Shown here in pieces: positions 22,681 through 34,340 of a DNA stretch of 64,000 nucleotides; the stretch's first letter is position 1, and every line of letters starts with the position of its first letter. The notes under the pieces are model-generated. The model saw nothing but the letters and a program-made list of their open reading frames with translations, was not told the DNA's origin and searched no databases. A program made the position numbers and the translations under genes. The DNA lies in the NCBI RefSeq assembly GCF_033118175.1, contig NC_083701.1:68905001-68969000 (forward strand). The letters are read 5' to 3'. This DNA is from Dama dama. Lineage: Eukaryota; Chordata; Mammalia; Artiodactyla; Cervidae.

Positions 22681-24500
22681 GAAGGTGAGCTTTTACAATC
22701 ATTCTAGTTTGACCTTGAAGCTTACAATTCGTGACACTCTTTCTCCCCTCCAATAGCCATATATAGTCCCTGCCATCATTTGAAGGGCATGTACCAACTC
22801 TCCTGGCGTCACAGGCAAGGCCACCTCTGGCAAAGGGTCATGTTTTAGCTTACTTGTTGCATATTAAAAAATAAGAAGACTCCATTCTCCACGGTATGAC
22901 AGACATGTAGATTCTCAGGTGAAAGATGTGAAACGAAACAGGAAGAGCCTGGGGCACATGCAGGGACAGGAAACACCTTACTTTGCTCCGTGTCTGGCTC
23001 CTCTGCTAGCAGATGCGCATGTCTGATCTCCATCCTACCTGCAACAGGAGAAAGGCCATGATTTCTGTAGGGGCTCAGTCAATAGCCCAACTGAATGTTT
23101 CCAAAGATTAAACTTGCTTTCCTCACACATGGCTTTAGTTAAAGAGATGGAGCTGGGGTTGAAAACTATTTCAGGAAATGAAATGCAATTTTATATTTTC
23201 ATGGTGTCTGTAAAATACTTATAGCATCTTAATGTTTATATACATATGTATATGTATATATATTTTAGGTTCCTTTGAAACTTGTTCTATACTTTTGTTG
23301 GATCAAAGCTATAAAGAGGGAGGGAATCCTGCACCTTTGCAAACATCTTGGTTCCAAATAATGTTCAATAAGAGTCTGTGTAATGTCAAAATCTGGGAAG
23401 TTGAGGGGAGGGCCATTGGATCACTCATGATAACATCGGCCCATAATTGGTTTTAAAAAGTACCTCCTATACAGATGTTTTTGGTGAAAAAAGCTACATA
23501 GACTTGCTGGATTGCTTGTCTTGAGTGAAATGTTATCTGATTTACTTAAAGCAAGGCATTGCTTTATATATTTACTACTTATTCATTGTAGCTAGTGAAA
23601 TGAATAGGTGTTTGGGGGAAGTCATTGATTTCACAAGATGGATTGAATTCACTCTTTATATAAAACAGGAAGATGCCATTGAACTGCCAGATTCTGGCAT
23701 CCCATGCAGAGAAATACACTTTAACTACAAAACAGCATGTTCTGAGTCTGTGTTTTCTCTGGATAGTAGTAGCAGGAACACAGTGTTCATTTAAATTAAG
23801 CCAGTTCCTTGGATAATAACAAAGTAATTAAAGAAACCACCAAGGAAAAAGAGCCAATTTATTTGAATCCTGTTCATAAAAACTACATCAAGAGCCCGAA
23901 GGTACAAAATAATGTGGATAAGATGGCAGATTGATGATTTTTTAAAAATTCTGCGTGGGATGCATCTTGATATTAATTCAAATGAGTATCCCTGATCTGA
24001 AAATAATACAAGAAGCAAAATTTTTTATCCTTCTTAGGAGAAATGAAATTCTATTAAAATGTCAGATAAGAAGTTGCCACATAGCTTGAAGTCCACTTGA
24101 CCTCTAGTAATGCCTTAACATCAGAGTGTTATGATTTATTCATATTTTCTACATTCCCATTGGAATAGAGGGGCCTTTGTCTTTAGTGCTTTCAAGAGTT
24201 TGAAATTCATCCTGAAAAACTTATCCTAGACAATATTGCCTGAACCAAAGGGAGATATTTTAGGGCATCAATGAGTTTCCTATTTTTGTCAGTAACAAAA
24301 ATCTAAATGGAGTTGAGGGTATCATGTTTTTACATTAGCATTAGACACTGCAATTTATTTTAAAGGAAAAGCACATCAGTAAAATACCTCTCACCTTTAT
24401 ATTCCATCAGGGTAGTGGTGAGAATTCTAGGTCCCTAAACACAAATTCACAATTGCTCTTTGTGCATCTTAGCTTAATGACGGCTTTTTTTTTGAAAAGC
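22681..24500. other. Unassigned sequence
   Basis: A TA-rich run lies near 23,237-23,264. Otherwise I recognised no repeat. Frames such as 23,525-23,794 (89 codons) have no known domain. Confidence 0.4.
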
Positions 24501-24569
24501 AGTTTTCTCTCTCTGCCACGTTCTGCTTCTCCCTCGAAATACTGGGTCACTTGGGCCGCGTCTCTGCAG

Positions 24570-24689
24570 GTGCGGGAACTAAAGAAAAGCTTGCACACTG
24601 GAGCATTTGTCGACCACAGAATGGAAACCCAGTCTTTGAAGAACAATATACAGAAAATGATCAGTGTTGAAGAACTTAAAATGAAATAA
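24570..24689 (+). other. Possible small terminal exon (speculative)
   Basis: A pyrimidine-rich run followed by 'cgtctctgcag' forms a good-looking splice acceptor ending at 24,569. From 24,570 a 39-codon phase-0 frame runs to a TAA at 24,687-24,689; it is lysine- and glutamate-rich and begins 'VRELKKSLHTGAFVDHRMET'. The local CpG content is raised. I do not recognise the peptide and no polyadenylation signal close behind is convincing. A chance frame is the main alternative. Confidence 0.15.
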
Positions 24690-26554
24690 CTTTTTTAGAG
24701 AAGAAAAATATACATAGAATGTCCAACTTGCCCATTGACAAGATGAAAAGCAAAGCATTTAAACATGTACTGCATGAATATCATGTCATAAAAATATACA
24801 TCAACATCTGGTCAAGTCCAGTTAACTACAAAGAAAAAAGCAGACAGAAAAAAAAAATACATGTGAAAATAAAGGAGGGTAAGAAAAGTGATGAAAAGAA
24901 GGAGAGTGGATTAGAAAAGTAGAACCCAGGAGCAAGAGAATAGGAGTCGAACTGAGAGGGAAACTCTAGGAGGAAGAGCAGAGTGTCACCGCAGAAAGAC
25001 TTCAGCGGGCCTTCGCCTCCACTCTCTGCAGCCCCACTATCGAACCTGGTTTATCATTCCTCTGAGCAACTGACGGATCCTGTGTGAGATTCTTCAGGAT
25101 CTCTCACGCCTGCTGGCTTGCTCAGTCGTAACCTGTGTCAAACCACATAGAGGCACTCCTTCAAGTAAAGTGTGGACAAGAAGACACATCAGAAACTTGA
25201 CCTAAGCTCTACGTCTTCCTTACGGAACTTTCTTCTTTCCAGCTGATCACACGCGTTGTTTTTGTTGATATTAAATCTGGGATAGTTGATAGATATTTAC
25301 TTTTAGAAAACGTGCCCCAGTTGACATAAAATTCAGCTAAGAGCAGGATCTAGTATCGTTGCCTGCTAATTCTTTAATACCTTTGGTACATTTGAGGGTT
25401 TAAAATGTTATGGCTATTTTACCTAAGAGAAGTTTTATGTTGGAGAGCTCTAGTAATTTTCTATGAGTTTTGTTGATTTATAAGTGTTTGTAAGAAAGAG
25501 CTTGCATTTTAGAAGGCCATTCTTCTTGTCACTACTGGTTGGGTATTCTGGATCCTGGGACAGTTGCTATATTTATCATGAATATTTTTTCCTAATTTAT
25601 TTATTGTTCTATTAAAACCAAGTTGAACAATTTGCTATATCCTAGAGGATTCTGATGAAAACACATTAACTCATGCAGAGATCCTAATATTATCTTGTAA
25701 GAAAGAAAATTGCAGAAGTCAGTTTACTGGCCTTGAAAATGTCATTTGAGAGAGTCATAGAGCTATATTTTCAAGACTAATGGGGAAAATCCCAGAACCT
25801 TCAAGAGAGACTGCTGAGCAATGAAACAATGTCCATAAGAGATACATTTTTAATGGTATAGTCAGTCAATGAACAGTCTACAATGAACATTTAACTTAAC
25901 TTCTACCAAATTCAGTAAACTGCACCAGATTCTGAGAATTTTAAACTTGAACATAATCCTTACAATGAAGGATCTCATAATCAAGGGAAGAATTAATTGA
26001 AAGCTCATTCTAATTTTCTAACCCTTTGGTTTTTTGTTTGTTCTTTAATGTTTGTTACATTTAAACTCAGATTTGTATCTGCAACCTAATTTTGTCCACA
26101 ATAAATTTTGCTTCAGTAACTAGGGCACCCAGCACTCTAACTCAGCCTGAATTAGGACTTAACGAAGTCATTCTTGGTGTGACAGCTTGCAGCAAGCTTT
26201 CTGTCCTTTAGAGACAAGGTGAAACCCTGACTCTGCCCCCTGTTTTTCTGCATGGCTGTAGAGGTACCATCTCTGGCATAAAGATTAGGATGTGAGTTAC
26301 TGTTATCAGTGAGAAGGTTTCAGAGGGACAATTGTGACGGGATGGCGGGAACTTTAATATGAACAAGCACTGAAAGCAGTTTCTCTGCACCCTTCTTGTT
26401 TGCCCATTTCTACTTCCCTCTAACCTTGAAAGAACTTAATTATGAGGAATGAGATCACTTGGCAATTTAAACTAACTCTTGACTTATATTCTCCTGAATG
26501 CATACCATGCCTTGCCTAACCTGTTGATTTTTTTCCTAGATAAAAAGAAGTAAC
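24690..26554. other. Unassigned sequence
   Basis: The part at 24,900-25,260 is slightly CpG-enriched and unlike the AT-rich flanks. A trace of an L2/MIR-type repeat may lie near 25,880-25,990. No gene signal could be supported. Confidence 0.4.
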
Positions 26555-26912
26555 AATGAAGAAAGAAGTAGTTAAAGAATGATTAGCTTTCTAACCCCCA
26601 GCAGTCCCCCTAAGAAATCCTGCAGGCAGAGCACATGGGGAAGATAACATCTGAAGAGTTAGCCAGTCTGCACACAATAGACAACAATGCAGAACCCAAC
26701 CTCCTGCCTGGATGATTCGCTGAGATTCTCTTCCCCCACCTTCCCTTTAAAAGCTGTAATAACTTAACAGAATCTCCAGACATAAGTCCACCTTCTCCCC
26801 AGACTGCTGGCCTTTCTGCCTAAAGCATCTTTCCTTTCTACTGACAGTTGCCTCATCATTATTGCCTTTTGAGCAGTGATCAGATGAACCTGAGTTCAGC
26901 AGTATAACAACT
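26555..26912 (+). repeat. Candidate solo LTR of an old endogenous retrovirus
   Basis: The segment starts near 'tgaagaaagaagtag' and ends near 'cagtataaca'. It has the layout of a gammaretrovirus-like (ERV1-type) LTR: a TATA-like 'ctttaaaagctg' near 26,746, then a C-rich stretch, then 'gcctaaagcatctttccttt' that resembles a decayed polyadenylation region with its downstream U/GU-rich part. No gag, pol or env sequence flanks it. The subfamily was not identified. Confidence 0.45.
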
Positions 26913-26989
26913 CCTGATAAAGAATGTTAGCACAATGGGTCATGCATCCATCATATATTAGAGACTAATATATGACAGGTTAGGAATGT

Positions 26990-27272
26990 CAGTTCTATCC
27001 TTGAGGCTGCCTGCGTTCCTTGACTTGTGGTCCCTCCCTGTCTTCAAAAGCACCAGTGTAGCATCTTCAAATTCCAGTCTGACTCTGGCTCTCTTGCCTC
27101 CCTCTTGCACTTGTAAGGACCCTTGTGATTAATTTGGTAGATCCAGATCATCTGGGATAATCAGGGATAATCTCCTCATCTAAAAATCCTTAACTTAATC
27201 ACATTTGCAAAATCCCTATTACCATGTAAAGTTCACAGGTTCCAGGGATTAGGACATGAATATTTTTGAGAG
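26990..27272 (-). repeat. MLT1 LTR (ERVL-MaLR), main part
   Basis: On the plus strand this is the reverse complement of an MLT1 LTR (MLT1D-like): 'ctcttgcctccctcttgcac', then 'aaggacccttgtgatta', then 'gggataatctcctcatct', then 'ttaacttaatcacatttgc', then 'ccagggattaggacatg'. The 5' end of the LTR continues beyond a SINE at 27,494-27,530. It is non-coding. Confidence 0.85.
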
Positions 27273-27493
27273 GAGTTTCCCTGGGGGCTCAGTGGTAAAG
27301 AACCTGCCTGCAATATAAGGAGTTGCAGGAGATGCTGATTCAATCCCTGGGTCTGGAAGATCACCTGGAGGAGGGCATGACAACCCACTCCAGTATTGCT
27401 GCTTGGAGAATCCCACGGACAGAGAAGCCTGGCAGGCTACAGTCCATAGGGTCGCAAAGAGTCAGACACAACTGAAGTAACATCATGCATGTC
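27273..27493 (+). mobile_element. Bov-tA SINE inserted in MLT1
   Basis: The tRNA-like head ('gtttccctgggggctcag'), a short extra repeat ('gagttgcaggagatgc') and the full Bov-A body are present. The target duplication tttgagag is at 27,265-27,272 and 27,494-27,501 and lies in MLT1 sequence. Confidence 0.93.
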
Positions 27494-27530
27494 TTTGAGA
27501 GACCATTATTTTGCCTACTATATATGTTAG
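27494..27530 (-). repeat. MLT1 LTR, remaining 5' end
   Basis: The phrase 'gaccattattttgcctacta' continues the MLT1 consensus ('ggccattattctgcctacca' in reverse orientation) directly after the SINE, showing that one LTR was split by the SINE. Confidence 0.85.
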
Positions 27531-27889
27531 AAAATATATATGGAGGAATGCTCATGCTATCAAGAATTATCAGTTATCAAGAGTGATAATGCTTACAATT
27601 ATTACTTCCATAAAATATAAAAGGGAAGATTATGTAGAAGAGTACTCATTTGCATTTGTATTGTTTTAACATTTATGCATTACTGTAATTCATTCATTTA
27701 CTCAGTAAGCAATTTTGTAGCAACTAGACCTCTTGAACTAACCATATTAGCTTTCTTGTCTATGCTACAGAATCAATAACGTACAAATCAATGAGACAGG
27801 AGGGAAGGGAGCAGGATGACATAGCTTTGAAGATAGTACAGAAATACTGGTTAGAACCTCCTAGGCCCAAGATGGTGGAAGATTCAATT
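27531..27889. other. Unassigned AT-rich sequence
   Basis: No repeat or gene was recognised. Confidence 0.4.
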
Positions 27890-28300
27890 TTTAGTAGAAC
27901 TGGAGCCCATTAGACACTCACTGTGATATCATAGCACATGCTGAATGACACACCCATAGGTGCTATGATAGTTCCAAGGCCAACCTCAAAAGGCCAGAAA
28001 GTGGGCAGTGACCCAATTCCCAGAAACTCTCACCCCTGCTCCAAGATAGTTAGACTACTCACCCCACTCATTAGCTTATAAACTTACCAATAAAAATTAA
28101 CCACCCTGTATTTCAGGACCACTCTAACCTTCTGAGACAGACCACACTTTGTCTATGGAATGTGTATCTCTCTAAACAAACTTGCTTTCTCTCTCCTATG
28201 GCTTGCTCTCAAATTCTTTTCTGCGTAAAGTCAAGGACCTTCACTTGGCAACTCCTCCCAAGAATTGGCCAGAGATGTGGGACATGGTCATCCTCTTGCA
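27890..28300 (+). repeat. ERV1-type LTR, decayed
   Basis: The phrases 'aaggccaacctcaaaaggcc', 'gtgacccaattcccagaa', 'actcattagcttataaac' (TATA region) and 'tctctaaacaaacttgc' (decayed polyadenylation signal) follow the order of an ERV1-like LTR. They are followed by a U5-like 'ctcaaattcttttctgcgta'. Boundaries are uncertain and no internal retroviral gene was seen next to it, so it is probably a solo LTR. Confidence 0.5.
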
Positions 28301-29552
28301 CCCCGTTTTCCAGCAACATCAGCATCAGATTATTATAAAGACTCAAATATTTAGTTCCTTGTCAGACACTTCAAGGGCTTGAGTATGGTCCTCCTATGTT
28401 GTGCGTCTCTGTTGCTAGTAAATGTACTTGAGCTAAAAACAGTCTGAACCAATCAGCATGCTCTCTGATCTAAAAAAAAAAAGTTTTCTGTTTTCAGTTT
28501 TGTTGAGATGTGAAAGAAGAAATTCAGTGTTTTTGTTTAATGGATGAGAAGGTCTTCACTTTGGTATTTCCAAATCAAGCAAGTGTTATCACCTCTCAGA
28601 AGAAACAGCAGGGTTAATTTACCTACTTGGATTTGAATACTAGAGTGGAAATTAAGGTGGTATTTGCCTGGCTTAAAGAATGAGACTGGAAAAGCAGTAT
28701 CAGTACAAAGCCTCAGGAGGCCTGTGGGTTGGGTGTGGTTTGTATGTGTTAATCTTTCTTTCAGTACCAGCTAAGTAGTTTCTGTTTCAAAGAAAAGGCA
28801 GTGGCTTCTCTACCAGGATAGCACCTCAGGTTGCATGGTGCTTTAAGAATTCAGATGCTCTACAATATGATCTCAATATCTGAATTCATTTGAATAGAAA
28901 GAACGGTTAAATATGACTCTTCACAGATTATTTCAAAAGGCAAGGCCTTATTATTGCTAGCCCACATGTCACTAGCTGCTGAATGACACCGTGCATCGCA
29001 TTTCATGGAAATAAAAGGAGAGCTCCTTTGTTGTAAATTCATGCATACGCTCTTGGGAAATTAGGACACACAGCAGATGTAAATCAGCTTTTAATCCAAG
29101 TCCCAGTGTGGACAGTACAGAAGAGAGAAGTGGTGGGAGTCAGGAGGAAAGAGAATCATAACTTGTGCCAAAGAAGAGAATATCCTGTTTGTTTTGTATT
29201 TTTAAATCAGGTTGGATCACTTACATGTACACTCAGACACTAGTTTCTCTCTACGTTGTTGAATGCTCTCTTTCTTTCTTAATTACTGGAGGTGAAGTGA
29301 AGCTTAACCCTAGTGAGAGAAATCTCCAGCAGGAACTTCCTGGTCTAAAACACTAGGACCTCATCTCACAGAGGGGCCTCCAATAGGCACGGGATTCTGG
29401 CAGGGCGACACTTGGCAGGCTGTGGAAGAACTACTCTTAGATTCCCCGAGAAGCCCCTCAGGGTATAGTACATCCAGAGGTACCCAATTCCCAGCTGGCC
29501 AGGGACTCTTTGGGGCTGGGTGGTAAAGTTTGGACCCTCTTCCTGTGTACCT
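28301..29552. other. Unassigned sequence
   Basis: A poly(A) run lies at 28,471-28,481. No repeat or gene was confidently recognised. Confidence 0.4.
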
Positions 29553-29558
29553 CATGTG

Positions 29559-29765
29559 CGTGCTCAGTCGTGTCTGACTCTTTGTGACCCCACGGACTGT
29601 AGCCCACCAGGCTCCTCTGTCCATGGGATGTTCCCGGCAAGAATACTGGAGTGGCTTCCTGTTTCCTCCTCCAGGGGATCTTCTCGACTCAGGGATCGAA
29701 CCCACGTCTCCTGCGTCTCCTACATTGGCAGGTGGACTCTTTACCACTGTGCCCCCTGGGAAGCC
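29559..29765 (-). mobile_element. Bov-tA SINE
   Basis: The reverse-complement Bov-A body ('tgctcagtcgtgtctgactc') is on the left and the tRNA-like head ends at 'cccctgggaagcc' on the right. A six-base duplication, catgtg, flanks it at 29,553-29,558 and 29,766-29,771. The 135-codon minus-strand frame at 29,361-29,768 and the overlapping plus-strand frames are the usual open frames through this SINE, not genes. Confidence 0.95.
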
Positions 29766-29771
29766 CATGTG

Positions 29772-30584
29772 GACGTTGGGAACCCTCTATTCCCCTTCTC
29801 AGGCTGCCTCTGCACAAGTTTGTTTCCGCATGAGCCACTCACGGACCAGGTAGAGTGGAGATAGTGATGCTTTACTGCTTCTGCTCAGCTGCTTGCTAGA
29901 TAGTGGGTCTCCCATGCAGTGCTGACGGATTTTCAATGCCATTCTATTAGCCTGATCACAGTATAATTCTACTTGGATGCAAAATTAGCAGCAGAATCAT
30001 ATTTTACCTCTAGCTTCTAATTGGCAAGAGTCACATGCTTTTATTAAACTATTCCAATCAAGGCTTCACAGCATCATACATTCTGCTTATCACAGGGCCC
30101 ACCTGCAGCCAGCTCTTCTGCTCGCTTCTTATCAGCAAAGCCAATTACTTTCTCCTGTGCTTGCTTTGTGGTTTTGCTTATAGACTCCACCACACCTCCA
30201 CAACTAAGCCCCTGGGGTATTAGGTAAATCCTATTCCTGATGATCTTCCCCCCCCCCCCCCACCCTGCGCATGTTACTACCTTGAGGTGGTCTGTGAGTT
30301 CTGGTCTGTCTGCTTTTCTGCATCCAAGTGTTCGCAGCATCCCTTGTATTTCGACGTTTTCTTGCTTTGCAGGGTCTGTCTATTGTCTCCCCCTTCCCCA
30401 TTGCTGCTTCCTCTTTCTTTCCTTTGTCAAGTTTCCAAAGCCTTTCCTAACCCTCAATTAACAATGATGTTTTAAAATGAAATAATTCCTTACAAACTCC
30501 TGTTCCCAACAACTCCACTTCTTCATTAATTGATATCTCTATAGAAACATTAAGCAATAAGAAAAGGCAAGCACTTTAGCATCA
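29772..30584. other. Unassigned sequence with poly(C)
   Basis: A run of 14 C lies at 30,248-30,261. The rest is unrecognised. Confidence 0.45.
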
Positions 30585-30770
30585 AACGGAGTTGGATCCA
30601 TCACTTACCAAGTGGATACATTTTGAACTCTCCTGGGTCAGCCGCGGTATCAGTTTCTTCATCTCTTAAATGGGACGATTTGCCTCCTTGAGAATGTGTG
30701 AACATTGCTTGAGTTATGAAGTGGAACCACTAGGACCTGTGAGCATTTACTGTGTTAGCTTTCTTCTCTT
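30585..30770 (-). repeat. MIR SINE, decayed
   Basis: The plus strand shows 'ggatccatcacttaccaagt', 'atcagtttcttcatctctta' then 'aatggga', in the order of the MIR reverse complement. Confidence 0.6.
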
Positions 30771-31454
30771 TCAAGGTTTAGCAAGTATTTTTTTTTAAGC
30801 AGTCAACTAGACATTGCACTACAAAGCTTTGGAGGAATGCAAAGCTGAATAAAGTGGTGTGTGACTTGGAGGAGTTCATAATTCAGCAAATAAGATCAGA
30901 AGAAGCAAAGTCAAAACCAGATCTAAGTAACGACAGAAACTTATGAACCAGGCACTTAACTGACAAGCCTCAAATATACCGCAACAGAAAAGAATAACTC
31001 CTTCCAGTAATAAAATCCTACAATTAATTTATTCACCCAAGTTTCCCTCTCTTCTTTACCTGGGATATACCCCTCCAGAAACCATACAATTAACAGCAGT
31101 AACACCAACAGTAACATAATTAATATCAGTGAAGCACTCTGAGGCAATAAAGTGGCATAGAAAATCAAAATGGAATCTATGTAATAGTCATATTAAATTT
31201 AATAACTATTTAAATATTTATAAATTATCTAGCATTTTATATTTGCAAAATGCTTCACAACCACTTTTTATTAATTATTAGATACCACTTATCCCTTGGC
31301 ACTCAAGTTTCCAGTGTAGCAGTACTGATTTTTTATTATTAATCTTAAAGAAACATTCAGCTGTATCAAGTAGTTTTCTAAATCCTTACATCTGAAGTCT
31401 TGGGTCACATGGCAAGATACATAAGTACAGAAATAGTCATCTTTGCAGCAGCTA
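30771..31454. other. Unassigned AT-rich sequence
   Basis: A T-run at 30,789-30,796 and a MIR-like trace near 31,240-31,262 are the only features. The 70-codon minus-strand frame at 30,956-31,168 contains one strongly hydrophobic stretch but no recognisable domain. Confidence 0.4.
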
Positions 31455-31560
31455 AATCCATTGTTTTAGAACTCAGAAAAGAGAAATAACTCGTGCAAAG
31501 TCACAGAGTTAGTCCTGTTAATGGAGGGGTATGTAGAAGTCCTAGAATAGCCTAGCCCTT
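31455..31560 (+). repeat. MIR fragment
   Basis: The string 'gagaaataactcgtgcaaag' followed by 'tcacagagttag' matches the MIR 'aggttaagtaacttgcccaaggtcacacagctag' core. Confidence 0.5.
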
Positions 31561-31889
31561 GGGATTTGTTACTGAATATATAGAGATGTCAGATAACTGG
31601 TGCTGTGATAACTGGATTAACTAGAACTGTAATCTGGAGAAAAAAAATTGAGCATTGTGTTTGCATTTTCCCAGGGTCTGTATAAACCACTGCGTGAGGA
31701 GAACAGAGCCTAGGGCTGCTTAAGTCCAGGTTCGCCTAAAGCTATGAATGTCTGTGTATTACATGCACTTCCCAGTAAAGGTCATGATGTCTTGAAACCA
31801 GTCTTATTCATGATTTTTTCCGTCTAATGCCTGTGTCCTATAATGCCTTCGCTCCCGCTCTGGTAGAATATGTGTTAAATCCTCTCTCC

Positions 31890-32130
31890 AGACTCGACTC
31901 TGAACTCACCAAAAAGACATGGACTGTGTCTTCCTACATTTTGTTTCCTTCCACCTGGGCAGTGCCTGGCATATGGAAGGCACTCAAGTATTTTCTCACT
32001 ACTCTATTGTTAGATGGCAAATCTCAAGAGGGCAAGGGTCTCGTTGACTCATCTCTGCCTTTCAGCAATCTCTAGTACAGTGTCTCATTTACAGTGAATC
32101 TCAATGGATATTTGTTTTATGAATAAAAAT
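31890..32130 (+). repeat. L2-like 3' tails (one or two)
   Basis: Two phrases typical of the L2 end occur in succession: 'gcagtgcctggcatatggaa' then 'ggcactcaagta' at 31,960-31,991, and 'gagggcaagggtctcgttga' to 'ggatatttgttttatgaata' at 32,028-32,126. The 82-codon frame at 31,827-32,075 runs through them and is not a gene. Confidence 0.55.
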
Positions 32131-32365
32131 AATTTTAATGAATATATAGAAATTTAGTTATTTGTCATGATACATGCAAGTACCAACTGTATAATGTCAT
32201 TGGATAAAAATTTAAAAAACGAATGATGAATAAGTAGGTAACAATTCCAGCCTGCAGAGGTCAAGCTGGAAGCTATCAGACACCATCAGAAGCAAGTTCC
32301 ATTTGCTTTTTCATGGCTGAATGTAACAGTGTTTTCTTCTTTTTTTTTTAATCAATTTTTTTTTT

Positions 32366-32510
32366 ACTGTGGTAAAATATCCATAACATAAAATCCACCA
32401 ATTTAGTCATTTTAAAGTATACAATTCAGTGGCATTAAGCATATTCACAGTGCTCCGCATATATCACCGTCTAGTTCCAGAACGACACAATGTTTTGTGG
32501 TGTCTAACAC
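32366..32510 (-). repeat. Ancient LINE-1-like 3' UTR fragment
   Basis: The phrases 'taaaatatccataacataaa', 'acaattcagtggcattaagc' and 'gtctagttccagaacgac' follow an old mammalian repeat that I associate with L1M elements. The strand is inferred from the usual orientation and is uncertain. Confidence 0.5.
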
Positions 32511-33484
32511 AATTGTGTTCTTACATTCTGGGGTGGGAAATCAAATGGAGCACAAATACAAGCCAGGGTTTAAGAACTACATGGGAATGAATCTAGTCAC
32601 AGAGCTTTTCACTCAATTAGAGAAAGCTACTCCTTTCACTTTGTCCTTGAGTTAAATTGTAGTCTTATGAGATCTGTTGGTAGAGAGGATAATATTGGGA
32701 GAAATAGTGTGTTAGGACTTGATCTCTCTGGGTACTGGTGACTTACTCTGCCTCCTTGACCCTCAGGGCCTGGATGTAGCTATGGGAACTAACCGGCCCA
32801 TTATCTTCACCAGGATCCCTTGAAGGGATCTCCAACTCTAGACTGTAGGATGACTGTGGATTTCCCACAACCCACATTAGAATAAGAGCTCCGTACAACC
32901 TAGTAAATGTTGAGCTTCAGCATAATTAATAATGCACAGCAGATTCAGAAAAGAGTATGGCCCTGAAAGTAACTGCCGAGCTTCACCATTATGAACAGGT
33001 GGAAGCTTTACCCAGGTGCATTCACAGGAACCAGCTGAACACTGTACCTGGGGATGATCAGTACCACCTGGGGAAAGACTAAGAGCAACCAGCATTTGAA
33101 CACAGACTCTACTCCAACAGACAATATCTCCATTTATGGCCCTTAAGTTATATATCAGTTGTTTTTGTTGTTTAGTTGCTAAGTTGTATATTTCAATACA
33201 CGGCAAAAATCGAGCTCCACGCTTTTTTTGGGATGACAAGTTAGCTCTGTCTCTGTATTTCTTTCATTTTATTCCTGAACACTGCAGTGGTGGGAATCAG
33301 CTTTGGACTGGAAGAATCTTTTAGACCAAATCTGATATCAGAAACAACCACCCTCTTCCACTGCTCCAGTGAAAGAAGTTACAATGCCTTCTGTGAAGCA
33401 ATATTTAACTTCCCTTCTTTAAAGGCAGCTGGTTCAGGGGTTGACTGTTGAACCATTTCGCTGCCCCCTTTGTGCAGATGATGA
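32511..33484. other. Unassigned sequence
   Basis: A 30-base trace of a SINE-like 'gttgtttagttgctaagt' lies at 33,166-33,183. The 120-codon minus-strand frame at 32,877-33,239 has no recognisable domain. Confidence 0.4.
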
Positions 33485-33655
33485 GTTCTCAGATTTCAGC
33501 TTGCATATGAGTCACCTAGGAAACTGGCTAAAAATGGAGATTCTTAGCTGATACCCCAGAACTTCTGCTTCAGTAAGTCTGCAAAAGAATCTGTGAGCTC
33601 CTAGTTTCCCCAGATAATTCTAATGCAATTGGTCCGAGGACCACAGTTTGAGAAA
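33485..33655 (+). mobile_element. MER5-type DNA transposon (hAT-Charlie)
   Basis: The internal order of MER5A/B is clear: 'gcatatgagtcacctaggaa', 'aactggctaaaaatggagat', 'accccagaacttctg', 'cttcagtaagtctg', 'gataattctaatgc' and 'gaccacagtttgagaaac' at the right end. The left end is decayed. It has no coding capacity. Confidence 0.8.
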
Positions 33656-34224
33656 CAACATATTGGGTTTATTGCCAAGAGTGCCAGCGCTTTCAAAGCC
33701 ACCTATGCCAATTTGTCTAGCTGATCCTGCTCAGAGCGCTGATTGTGTCTCTGTCTCTCACTGTGTGCACTCTTTGTTGAGCCCAGAGAAGCAGGGTGTG
33801 AGCTAAAAGGCTGGAAGAAGATGCAAGGAGCAGCAGGAACTGCAGACACATTTACCTTCTCCTGTCTGGTGCAGCCGCCTGAGCAGCGGCTGTAACATCA
33901 CATAACATAGCCCCCAGGGCTTTCCAGGTGGAGCTTATGTAACAAAAGTAGCCCATGGCCAAGCGAGTACCTCGTGAGGTGCGTGACCAGTGCCATAAGT
34001 GATCTCAGCTGTTACATTTTATTTGCAAAATGTGGGGCAAGAGCAAGAGGCTGTGGGGCAAAAGAGCCTGACCATGCCATGTTGGCTAAGTCGCTCTTTC
34101 CCTACCGACCTCAACCTTCAAACCAGTTACATGAGCTACTGCATGTTTGTATCTTTATTCACAACATCTTAGAACTTTTTCATGTTAATGACTCAGGTTA
34201 GGTGAAACAATTTTTTTTTTTTTG
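33656..34224. other. Unassigned, moderately GC-rich block
   Basis: The part at 33,830-34,110 is richer in GC and in TG/CA than its flanks, as if an originally CpG-rich element had decayed. It could be an old LTR or a conserved element; I cannot assign it. Confidence 0.4.
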
Positions 34225-34340
34225 TAAAATGGGGATATAAAACCCCTTCACTGGGTTTTTATTAGGATGATTGGATAGTTGAAGCAAAGGGATCAGTAAA
34301 GTGCCTAATGCTCTGGAAGCAGTCAATAAATAATTTTAAA
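34225..34340 (-). repeat. MIR SINE, partial
   Basis: 'gtaaaatggggatataaaac' followed by 'gatcagtaaagtgcctaatg' and 'gcagtcaataaataattt' follows the MIR reverse complement. A T-run lies just to its left at 34,211-34,223. Confidence 0.65.

Noticed and set aside
29361..29768. 135-codon minus-strand open frame
   Set aside because: It is the usual open frame through a Bov-tA SINE (glycine-, serine- and proline-rich product), with no gene context.
33153..33190. Short SINE-like 'gttgtttagttgctaagt' trace
   Set aside because: Only about 30 bases match and no body or target duplication follows, so it cannot be supported as an element.
32877..33239. 120-codon minus-strand open frame
   Set aside because: No domain was recognised and the composition is typical of chance frames.
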